NCBI GenBank assembly: GCA_937910655.1
Contig: CALEMV010000400.1
Span: 1-7,551 of the forward strand
Source of the DNA: an uncultured Solobacterium sp.
Lineage (GTDB): Bacteria; Bacillota_I; Bacilli_A; Erysipelotrichales; Erysipelotrichaceae
DNA length: 7,551 nucleotides
Direction of reading: 5' to 3'
The position numbers and the translations under genes were made by a program. This document shows, one piece after another, positions 1 to 6,396 of this stretch. The notes under the pieces are model-generated. The model worked only from the letters and a program-made list of their open reading frames with translations. It searched no databases and was not told where the DNA came from. Every line of letters begins with the position of its first letter. The stretch's first letter is position 1.

Positions 1-1880
1 TTGCATATGTAAAAGATAAAGAGGGAACGGCAAAGGTTTTATCAGAGATTTTAAAAATTGATTATGACAAAATCATGGGATATCTATCTCAAGATATATA
101 CCAAACAGAGTTAGGTGTTGGTGGTCGTCGCTTATCACAAGCAACCAAGGACCTTATTGAATCTTACAAATTGCCAGGGATTGAATTTACGGATTCTATC
201 AAGCGTATCTATCCAAATGGACAATTTGCTTCGAACTTAATTGGTTATGCACAACAAGATGATCATGATATTACAACTGGACAGATGGGTTTGGAACTTT
301 ACCTAAACTCTTATCTATCTGGTACAAATGGTACACGTACATACCAGACAGACAAAGATGGGTATCGTTTACCTGGTATGAAAGATGAAGTAGTTAGTGC
401 TGTAAATGGTGATGATGTTTATCTAACACTAGATACTTCCATTCAACAGACGCTTGAACAATCCATGAGTATGACACAAAGTCAATTTGGTGCAGATAAT
501 GTATGGGGCGGTGTTATGGAGATTAAGACTGGTAAGGTCTTAGCTTGGGGTCAATCAAACTCCTTCGATCCAAATGTTCGTGAGATTACAGATTATACAA
601 ATACAGGTGCACAGGTTCCATATGAACCAGGTTCTACTTTAAAGACATTTACCTGGGCTGCGGCCATCAATGAAGGTAAGTATAATGGCTCTGAATTAAC
701 AAATGGTAATTCCTATTGCTATGGCACCGATAGCCAGAACAATCCAATTCGTGCAACAGCTGATAATAGCCTAGGTTGTGTTTACAATGCATATCGTTAT
801 CAGTATGGTTCTGTTGATTTTGATACAGGTCTTATCTACTCGCTAAACTCTGTAGCTGGTACAGTTCAAAATGAAGTGATTACCCCAGATATTAACCTTG
901 AGTATTTAAGAAAGTTTGGTTTCTTCAATGATGTAGATACAGATGGGTTACCAGAAGCAACTGGTACATTAAACTTTACGTATCCTTCGGATAAACTTTC
1001 ATTATCTTTTGGACAGGGTTCTACGGTTACAATGTTGCAGTTAATGCAGGCGTATAGTGCTGTATTCTCTGATGGCACAATGGTAAAACCATATTTTGTA
1101 GATTCTATTCGTGATGGATATGACAATTCAAAATATATCTATAAAGCAAATAAGACGGTTGTAGGTCATCCAATTACAAGTGATACCGCAAAGCAGTTAC
1201 AGAGTATTTTATATCGTGTAGTAAATGATGATAAGGGTACAGGTCGTGGTTATCGTATCCCAGAATGCAAGGTGATGGGTAAGACAGGTACAACTGAATT
1301 AGCGGTTGATGGTAGTTATCAATCTGGTAAGTATATCTATTCCTTTATGGGTGCTTTACCGGCAGATAACCCACAGATTCTGGTTTATTATGCATTCCAA
1401 ATTGATTCAAGTGCACCATTCAACCAACAACCGCAAGTAAACTTATTACGTCGTATTGCGATGCAATATGGGTTTGCACAGCAGACAGCTGAAACACCAG
1501 AAAATACAGCAGAAACTGTTTCGGTATATGAGATGCCATCGTTGATCAACCATAGTTTAAGCTATGTACAAAATACACTCTCTTCCTATGGAACAGAACT
1601 ATATAACTTGGGTGATGGAAATACTGTTATTCGTCAATATCCACAAGTTGGACATTCAGTGACAACGGGACAAAAGGTATTCTTAGTTACCAATGCTAAT
1701 ACGATCTATATTCCGAATATGCTTGGATGGAGTAGACAGGATGTAGCTGGATTCTGGCAAGCGACAGGATTAGATGTTACCATCACTGGTGATGAAACAT
1801 CAGTTGTGACTTCACAAGATATACCGCCAGGTTCATACATTGAAAAGGGTACCGCTATCTCAATCCACTTTGGTGGGTAG
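1..1880 (+). CDS. Class B penicillin-binding protein with two PASTA domains, PBP2x/FtsI type (5' end missing)
   Basis: This is a D,D-transpeptidase that cross-links peptidoglycan, probably at the division septum, anchored by an N-terminal membrane helix that lies outside the window. The frame is open from base 3, giving 625 visible residues, so the ATG at base 75 is internal and not the start. Roughly the first 140 residues are the PBP dimerisation domain, with the typical GLELYLNSYLSGTNG stretch. The transpeptidase domain shows all three motifs: SxxK as STLK (Ser at 633-635, fragment residue 211), SxN as SLN (840-848) and KTG (1281-1289). Two PASTA domains follow, about residues 508-564 and 568-625, ending at the stop. 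PASTA domains and a position directly before mraY fit the division PBP of streptococcal/staphylococcal-type dcw clusters (PBP2x, PBP1 of Staphylococcus). A sporulation paralogue of the SpoVD type has similar architecture and is the main alternative. About 100 N-terminal residues are probably missing. Confidence 0.93.
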   Translation, partial: AYVKDKEGTAKVLSEILKIDYDKIMGYLSQDIYQTELGVGGRRLSQATKDLIESYKLPGIEFTDSIKRIYPNGQFASNLIGYAQQDDHDITTGQMGLELYLNSYLSGTNGTRTYQTDKDGYRLPGMKDEVVSAVNGDDVYLTLDTSIQQTLEQSMSMTQSQFGADNVWGGVMEIKTGKVLAWGQSNSFDPNVREITDYTNTGAQVPYEPGSTLKTFTWAAAINEGKYNGSELTNGNSYCYGTDSQNNPIRATADNSLGCVYNAYRYQYGSVDFDTGLIYSLNSVAGTVQNEVITPDINLEYLRKFGFFNDVDTDGLPEATGTLNFTYPSDKLSLSFGQGSTVTMLQLMQAYSAVFSDGTMVKPYFVDSIRDGYDNSKYIYKANKTVVGHPITSDTAKQLQSILYRVVNDDKGTGRGYRIPECKVMGKTGTTELAVDGSYQSGKYIYSFMGALPADNPQILVYYAFQIDSSAPFNQQPQVNLLRRIAMQYGFAQQTAETPENTAETVSVYEMPSLINHSLSYVQNTLSSYGTELYNLGDGNTVIRQYPQVGHSVTTGQKVFLVTNANTIYIPNMLGWSRQDVAGFWQATGLDVTITGDETSVVTSQDIPPGSYIEKGTAISIHFGG

Positions 1881-1892
1881 TCAGGAGTAAAT

Positions 1893-2858
1893 ATGTCAAT
1901 ATTTCAAATGTGCTTATATTTCGTACTGAGTCTTAGTATTGTACTAGTGACAATGCCATTTTTGATTCAATATCTCAAAAAACTAAGCTTTAAACAAACT
2001 GTTAGTGAATATGCATTAGAGGATGATAAGAAGAAGGCGGGAACGCCTATCATGGGTGGTATCTTATTTATTATCGTTCCAGTTGTATTAACTTTGATTT
2101 TCGTAAAAGGAATCTTTCAAGACCTTGATACGCTGATTGTACTATTAGCGTTTATGGGCTATGGCTTAATTGGTTTTGTGGATGATTTCTTAATTGCTGT
2201 ACTTAAAAACAATGAAGGTTTAAAACCACTTCATAAGTTTTTGATGCAAGTTTTATTAGCAGTAATATTCTTCGTGCTATATCGCTCGCACGCATCTTTG
2301 GAAATTACACTTCCAATTACTCGTATCGTAATACCACTTGGTATCGCATATTTCTTCTTAGTATTATTTATGTTTACTGGCTCTAGCAACGCGGTGAATC
2401 TGACAGATGGCATGGATGGATTATCTTCTGGTGTTAGTATTATCGCTTTAATACCATATCTAGTTATTACTCTAAAACAAGAAAAGATTGGTTTGGCAAT
2501 CTTTGTAGTATGTTTGATTGGTGCTTTACTTGGCTATCTTTACTACAATAAAAAACCAGCGCGTGTATTTATGGGTGATACTGGATCACTTGCTTTAGGT
2601 GGTGTATTAGCTGCCTTAGCAATGATTACGAAAACGGAATTGTTATTAATTTTGATTGCAGGGGTACCAGTGATTGAAACACTTTGTGTGATGATTCAGA
2701 TTGGTTCTGTAAAAATCAGACATAAGAAAGTATTCCCATATACACCGATTCATTATGCATTCCGCATTAAGGGTATGCCTGAAGTTAGTATTGTACGTAT
2801 GTTTTGGCTTGTAGAGGCAATCTTAGCTGGAATTGGTCTGTTTATTGGAATTCGTTAA
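1893..2858 (+). CDS. mraY: Phospho-N-acetylmuramoyl-pentapeptide-transferase (MraY)
   Basis: MraY is the polytopic membrane enzyme that transfers phospho-MurNAc-pentapeptide from UDP to undecaprenyl phosphate, making lipid I on the cytoplasmic face. The 321-residue length is normal for the family and hydrophobic segments run throughout. Visible signatures are KAGTPIMGG (residues 48-56), the Asp pair D97-D98 in GFVDDF, NAVNLTDGMDG (166-176) and FMGDTGS (226-232), which together hold the Mg/substrate-binding residues. The late cytoplasmic loop reads PIHYAF (285-290), where most MraY proteins have PIHHHF/Y, so only the first of three histidines remains. The start is supported by AGGAG at 1883-1887, five bases before the ATG. 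Only 12 bases separate it from the PBP gene, so the two are surely co-transcribed. An intrinsic terminator begins inside its stop codon. Confidence 0.96.
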   Translation: MSIFQMCLYFVLSLSIVLVTMPFLIQYLKKLSFKQTVSEYALEDDKKKAGTPIMGGILFIIVPVVLTLIFVKGIFQDLDTLIVLLAFMGYGLIGFVDDFLIAVLKNNEGLKPLHKFLMQVLLAVIFFVLYRSHASLEITLPITRIVIPLGIAYFFLVLFMFTGSSNAVNLTDGMDGLSSGVSIIALIPYLVITLKQEKIGLAIFVVCLIGALLGYLYYNKKPARVFMGDTGSLALGGVLAALAMITKTELLLILIAGVPVIETLCVMIQIGSVKIRHKKVFPYTPIHYAFRIKGMPEVSIVRMFWLVEAILAGIGLFIGIR

Positions 2859-2889
2859 TCCTAGATGAAAATCTAGGATTTTTTGTTTT
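2857..2889 (+). terminator. Intrinsic terminator after mraY
   Basis: A perfect 10-bp inverted repeat, AATCCTAGAT (2857-2866) and ATCTAGGATT (2871-2880), encloses a GAAA tetraloop. It runs into a T tract: six Ts at 2879-2884, one G, then four more Ts. The 5' arm overlaps the last two bases of the mraY stop codon. This is a textbook Rho-independent terminator and should end the pbp-mraY transcript. Confidence 0.93.
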
Positions 2890-3030
2890 GAAAGAGATAA
2901 AACAAGATATAATAGTAAAAAGTATTATCCATTCAAACAGTATCTTTTTATCATTTGGATGCTTAGGGAATAAGACAAATCATATACTTGAAAAAACAGT
3001 ATAGGATTTTGTTAAAATTTCTGTTTCAAA

Positions 3031-3059
3031 TGGTTATTGAAAGATGTTTTTGGTATAAT
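3031..3059 (+). promoter_or_regulatory. Probable extended -10 SigA-type promoter for comN-secDF
   Basis: A consensus TATAAT at 3054-3059 is preceded by TGG (3051-3053), the extended -10 motif, 23 bases before the comN start codon. No good -35 box exists at the usual distance; the best match is TGGTTA at 3031-3036 with a 17-base spacer, agreeing at only three positions with TTGACA. Extended -10 promoters can work with a weak -35. Transcription would begin near 3065-3067, leaving a leader of under 20 bases that holds AGGAGG at 3072-3077. It sits downstream of the mraY terminator, where a new promoter is needed. The call rests on motif matches only. Confidence 0.7.
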
Positions 3060-3082
3060 AACTAAGTTGTTAGGAGGAAGGC

Positions 3083-3370
3083 ATGTCACAAAGTACTTTT
3101 GATGTGAATCATCGATTAGTGGAACTGACGATGGTTCTCAAATTACAAAAATTACAAAAAGAAGATTTGCCTACTCTTACATATGTAAATCTTGAGGATT
3201 ATCTGAATCATTTATGGCGTAATAAATCACCGCGAACACTCAATCAAGCTGTGGATGTTGTGTGGAATGTGGCTGCAAATGATATTGTACGTTTCTTATC
3301 AACACAAGCTGTTATTGATGGTGCGAAGAAAAATCTTGAAGATTTTGCGGATGTCATTGGAGGGAATTAA
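3083..3370 (+). CDS. Small ComN/YrzD-like post-transcriptional regulator (putative)
   Basis: This soluble 95-residue protein has no signal peptide or membrane segment. It appears mostly helical, with an N-terminal helix containing LTMVLKLQKLQK, then a pattern LEDYLNHLWRNKSPRTLNQAV (residues 37-57, spacer bases aside) and a helix ending in FLSTQAVIDGAK. The spaced L-x-x-Y-L...W...P...L...V pattern and the length resemble the B. subtilis ComN (YrzD) family. ComN affects comE operon expression after transcription, is recruited to poles/septa by DivIVA, and lies beside secDF in Bacillus. Here the gene also lies directly upstream of secDF, with only three bases between them, which supports the assignment. 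The start is fixed by AGGAGG at 3072-3077, five bases before the ATG. The family call is from recalled pattern and context, not from an alignment; the target in this organism is unknown. Confidence 0.62.
   Translation: MSQSTFDVNHRLVELTMVLKLQKLQKEDLPTLTYVNLEDYLNHLWRNKSPRTLNQAVDVVWNVAANDIVRFLSTQAVIDGAKKNLEDFADVIGGN
3359..3364 (+). promoter_or_regulatory. secDF ribosome binding site inside the comN 3' end
   Basis: GGAGGG lies within the last codons of comN (Ile-Gly-Gly-Asn), nine bases before the secDF ATG at 3374. With a three-base intergenic gap, a ribosome terminating on comN would sit on or next to this site, so translation of secDF is probably coupled to that of comN. It also supports ATG 3374 as the true start. 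Confidence 0.75.
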
Positions 3371-3373
3371 CTT

Positions 3374-5674
3374 ATGGCAAAGAATACTACAAAGAAAAGT
3401 AAGCTAGCTGTTTTTGCGTTAGTTGTTCTATTGTTGGGTACTTTAGTTGGTACAACAATACGTTCGATTATCTCTGGCTTAAATCTTGGCTTGGACTTAC
3501 GTGGCGGTTTTGAAATCTTATATCAGGTAGAACCGTTAAATGAAGGCTCTACAGTTGATATGTCTGCTGTGATTAACAGTATTTCGAAACGTATCAACGT
3601 ATTGGGTGTTAGTGAACCACAGATTACTGTTGAAGGTAATAACCGTGTTCGCGTACAGATTGCAGGTGCAAAGGATCTAGAAACTGCACGTGCTCTTATT
3701 GGTACAACAGCGAATCTAACATTCCGAGATGTAGATAACAATGAATTAGCTGATTCATCAATCTTACAGGAAGGTGGAGCATCCTTAGCGTACCAAGAGG
3801 GTGAACCTATTGTTTCTTTAAAGATTGCGGATAAAGAAAAGTTTGCGGCGATGACAAAGGCAATTGCACAAAAGGGCAATGGCACAAACATCATGGTTGT
3901 ATGGCTAGATTGGCAAGATGGTGATACATACGCTGCTGAAGCTGCAAAGGCTAAGAAAGGTGAAGAGCCTAAGTATATCTCAGCTGCTTCTGTAAATAGT
4001 GAAATCAATGGTGACTGCGTAATCTCTGGTCACTTTACAGAAGATTCCGCAAGAACACTTGCGAACCTTATCAATTCTGGTTCCTTACCAGTTAAGTTAA
4101 CTGAGCTTTCCAGTAACGTCGTATCTGCTTCATATGGTGCAGATGCTTTACATGTAACAGCTCTTGCAGGTGTTATTGGCGTTGTGGTTGTAATGGCTGT
4201 CATGATTCTTGTATATCGTTTACCAGGTTTCATTTCATCTATCATGCTTGTATTCTATGTATGGGCCGTATTTGGAATCTACTCCTTAATGGGTGCTGTA
4301 TTTACATTATCTGGTATCGGTGCACTTGTGTTAGGTGTTGGTATGACTGTCGATGCGAATATCATTAACTATGAACGTATTCGTCAAGAGTTATACAAAG
4401 GTAGAAGTATTCGTGCTGCAGTTGCGGAGGGTGGCAAGTTATCCTTTGGGGCAATCTTCGATGCACAGTTTACAACACTACTAGCCGCATTAATTATGTA
4501 TATCTGGGGAACAGGTACAGTTAAGGGATTTGCTACAATGCTAATTATCACTGTTGTAATGACATTGGTTCTTAACGTAGGCTTCTCTAAGTGGTTATTA
4601 AATCTCATCGTCGACTCTGGCATTTGCGATGGCAAGCCAGAATTGTTCGCTGTTAAAAAGAATCAAATTCCTGATGTATCAAAGGGTGAAAAACAATTCT
4701 ATACAGGTACATTCAAGTTTGATTACATGGGTAAGGCAAAATATGCAGTAGCTGTTGGCATTTCTATTATTGTATTATCTCTAGCGTTAAGTTTCTTTAA
4801 CTTAGCTAAGGGAAATGGTTTCTTAAACTTAGGTATTGACTTTGCGTCTGGTACAAAGTTGACGGTTACTTCTGAGCAAGTTGTAAATGTTTCTGATGTG
4901 GAAGCTGAAATGGAAACATTAGGTTATAAGGACTTTAGTTATCAGAGTGCTGGTGAACATACTGTTTACGCCACAACAAAGGCTTCTTTAGATAAAGAAC
5001 AGTTAACAACAATTAAGAAGGCATTCGAACAAAAGTATGGTGTTGAACCTGGTGATAACATTGTTACTCCAGTAGTCGGTTCCGAACTTGTAAGAAGTGC
5101 TGTAATTCTGACAGTTGTTGCGTGGATTGCAATGCTTGCATATATCACTTTCCGTTATGAGTTTGACTATGCGTTTGGATGCTTAGTAGCACTTGTACAT
5201 GACGTATTAATTGTAATTGCGGTATTTGGTATCTTAAGACTAGAAGTTAATATTGAACTAATTTCTGTATTACTCACGATCATTGGTTACTCGATCAATA
5301 ACTCTATTATTGTATTTGACCGTGTACGTGAAGAAGTAAATCTACGTAATCGTATTGAACCTACAGAATATCGTGCTATCGCAAATGAAGCGATTGATGA
5401 AGCTATCAAGATGTCCTTGATGTCATCACTTACAACGATTATTCCTGTTATCTTCTTACTCATCATGGGTAGTAATTCCATCTTTACATTCGTATTTGCG
5501 ATGTTAGTCGGATTAATTGCAGGAACAAGTTCATCTATATTCGTTGCGGCTTATGTATGGTGCTTACTACGTGAGAAGTCCAAGCCAAAGCAAAAGATTA
5601 CAAAACAAAAGAAAGATAAGAAAGTTAAGAAAGAACTTCTTGATGAATATACCATTTCTGGTATTAACGCTTAA
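3374..5674 (+). CDS. secDF: Fused SecDF protein translocase accessory subunit
   Basis: SecDF works with SecYEG and SecA, using ion-motive force to pull exported proteins through the membrane. The 766 residues contain a full SecD followed by SecF, as in B. subtilis. SecD half: TM1 at about 11-29, LGLDLRGG (38-45), a large extracytoplasmic P1 region (about 31-258), INSGSLPVKL (233-242), then a membrane block with GVGMTVDAN (321-329) and its Asp327. SecF half: a TM at about 457-474, LGIDFASGT (486-494), P4 (about 495-572), LVALVHD (604-610) and GYSINNSIIVFDR (638-650). It ends in a Lys-rich cytoplasmic tail (735-754). Asp327 matches the SecD Asp needed for proton coupling (Thermus D340, E. coli SecD D519). 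The SecF Asp (Thermus D637) is Asn643 here, and the conserved Arg (Thermus R671) aligns with Met680 by eye. The gene is co-transcribed with the comN-like gene three bases upstream. Confidence 0.95.
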   Translation: MAKNTTKKSKLAVFALVVLLLGTLVGTTIRSIISGLNLGLDLRGGFEILYQVEPLNEGSTVDMSAVINSISKRINVLGVSEPQITVEGNNRVRVQIAGAKDLETARALIGTTANLTFRDVDNNELADSSILQEGGASLAYQEGEPIVSLKIADKEKFAAMTKAIAQKGNGTNIMVVWLDWQDGDTYAAEAAKAKKGEEPKYISAASVNSEINGDCVISGHFTEDSARTLANLINSGSLPVKLTELSSNVVSASYGADALHVTALAGVIGVVVVMAVMILVYRLPGFISSIMLVFYVWAVFGIYSLMGAVFTLSGIGALVLGVGMTVDANIINYERIRQELYKGRSIRAAVAEGGKLSFGAIFDAQFTTLLAALIMYIWGTGTVKGFATMLIITVVMTLVLNVGFSKWLLNLIVDSGICDGKPELFAVKKNQIPDVSKGEKQFYTGTFKFDYMGKAKYAVAVGISIIVLSLALSFFNLAKGNGFLNLGIDFASGTKLTVTSEQVVNVSDVEAEMETLGYKDFSYQSAGEHTVYATTKASLDKEQLTTIKKAFEQKYGVEPGDNIVTPVVGSELVRSAVILTVVAWIAMLAYITFRYEFDYAFGCLVALVHDVLIVIAVFGILRLEVNIELISVLLTIIGYSINNSIIVFDRVREEVNLRNRIEPTEYRAIANEAIDEAIKMSLMSSLTTIIPVIFLLIMGSNSIFTFVFAMLVGLIAGTSSSIFVAAYVWCLLREKSKPKQKITKQKKDKKVKKELLDEYTISGINA

Positions 5675-5682
5675 TGAACAAT

Positions 5683-5710
5683 AAGCAGCGGGCATACCGC
5701 TGCTTTCTTA
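5683..5710 (+). terminator. Probable weak intrinsic terminator after secDF
   Basis: A perfect 9-bp inverted repeat, AAGCAGCGG (5683-5691) and CCGCTGCTT (5697-5705), encloses a GCATA loop. The 3' side is only TTTCTTA, a short and interrupted T tract. The hairpin starts eight bases after the secDF stop and ends before the ribosome binding site of the next gene. The stem is strong but the tail is poor, so partial termination, or an mRNA 3'-end stabiliser, is as likely as full termination. I see no convincing promoter in the 16 bases left before the next start, which favours read-through. Confidence 0.65.
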
Positions 5711-5726
5711 ATTTTGAGGAGGGTGT

Positions 5727-6380
5727 ATGTTAGATGTAAAAGCTGTCCTATTTGATTGTGATGGTTTGATGTTTGAAACAGAGCTTATCTCGCAACAAAT
5801 ATGGAAAGATGAAGCTAGGAAATTAGGATTTACTTTACCAGAAGATTTCTTCATCAATATTACTGGTTCTGGTGGAGAAGAACTCAATCGTTATCTTTCT
5901 TCCATTCCGAGTGGAATGGACTTGTATAAGGTGATGAAGAAAAAGAGATTTGATATTTCATTTTGGTCATCGGTTCAGAAAGACTGTTTGAATAAGAAGG
6001 GATTAATTACCTTATTTTATTGGCTTAAACAAAATGGTTATCGTATTGGGATTTGTTCTAGCAGCCATCGCACATACGTGGAAGCGTTATTGTCGACGGT
6101 ATCTACACCATTAGAGTATGATGCCATTGTTGGAGGAGACATGGTAACACACGCAAAACCTGACCCTGAAATATTCTTGGTTGGTGCTAAAATATTAGGT
6201 GTAAAACCATCAGAGTGTCTTGTTTTGGAAGATTCAAAACAGGGTATTACTGCTGCAAAAAGAGCAGGAATGCATTCTTGTTTTATCGAAGATACAATTA
6301 AACCAGATCATATCATGAAAGAGATGATTGAATATCAAACAGAGAATTTAGAAGATGTCATTCAACTTCTAAACAAATAA
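5727..6380 (+). CDS. HAD-family hydrolase, subfamily IA (beta-phosphoglucomutase/phosphatase-like)
   Basis: This 217-residue cytoplasmic protein has the Rossmann-like HAD core and all four motifs. Motif I is FDCDGL, with nucleophile Asp10 and acid/base Asp12. Motif II is the Ser run in ICSSSH (111-113), motif III is Lys144 in HAKPDPEIF, and motif IV is LEDSKQG with Glu168-Asp169. A helical cap lies between motifs I and II (about residues 16-90), as in subfamily IA. The length and the KPDPEIF and LEDS..G signatures match the group of small phosphatases and beta-phosphoglucomutase-like enzymes; the substrate cannot be read from the sequence. Position 17 is Glu (FETE) where the family more often has Asp (DTE). 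The start follows GAGGAGGG at 5716-5723. It precedes the murD-type gene by 16 bases and is probably co-transcribed with it, but a role in wall synthesis is only a guess. Confidence 0.9.
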   Translation: MLDVKAVLFDCDGLMFETELISQQIWKDEARKLGFTLPEDFFINITGSGGEELNRYLSSIPSGMDLYKVMKKKRFDISFWSSVQKDCLNKKGLITLFYWLKQNGYRIGICSSSHRTYVEALLSTVSTPLEYDAIVGGDMVTHAKPDPEIFLVGAKILGVKPSECLVLEDSKQGITAAKRAGMHSCFIEDTIKPDHIMKEMIEYQTENLEDVIQLLNK

Positions 6381-6396
6381 GTAAGGAGGAAAGCGT

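Noticed and set aside
75..77. ATG at 75 as the start of the PBP
   Set aside because: The frame is open back to base 3, and the residues before it read as normal PBP dimerisation-domain sequence, so the real start lies left of the window.
2888..2913. Possible promoter TTGAAA ... TATAAT just after the mraY terminator
   Set aside because: The boxes are only 14 bases apart, too short for a standard promoter, and the region is A+T-rich; it remains possible but unsupported.
2935..3002. Nine-base direct repeat AAACAGTAT (2935-2943 and 2994-3002)
   Set aside because: It is short, occurs in A+T-rich intergenic DNA and shows no symmetry or regular spacing to a promoter; chance is sufficient.
2804..3004. 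66-codon + strand reading frame after mraY
   Set aside because: It overlaps the end of mraY, runs through the terminator hairpin, has no ribosome binding site and its product resembles nothing.
2988..3018. Possible promoter TTGAAA ... TAAAAT
   Set aside because: The 19-base spacing and imperfect -10 make it weaker than the extended -10 site at 3051-3059.
3033..3062. Six-base inverted repeat GTTATT/AATAAC flanking the -10 box, as an operator
   Set aside because: The arms are too short and too A+T-rich to call a binding site.
3523..4008. 161-codon reading frame on the minus strand inside secDF
   Set aside because: It lies fully within a well-supported secDF coding region in antisense; composition explains the lack of stops. 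The other minus-strand frames at 866-1126, 2231-2413, 4030-4245, 4384-4635, 4966-5148, 5287-5481 and 6731-6916 are rejected for the same reason.
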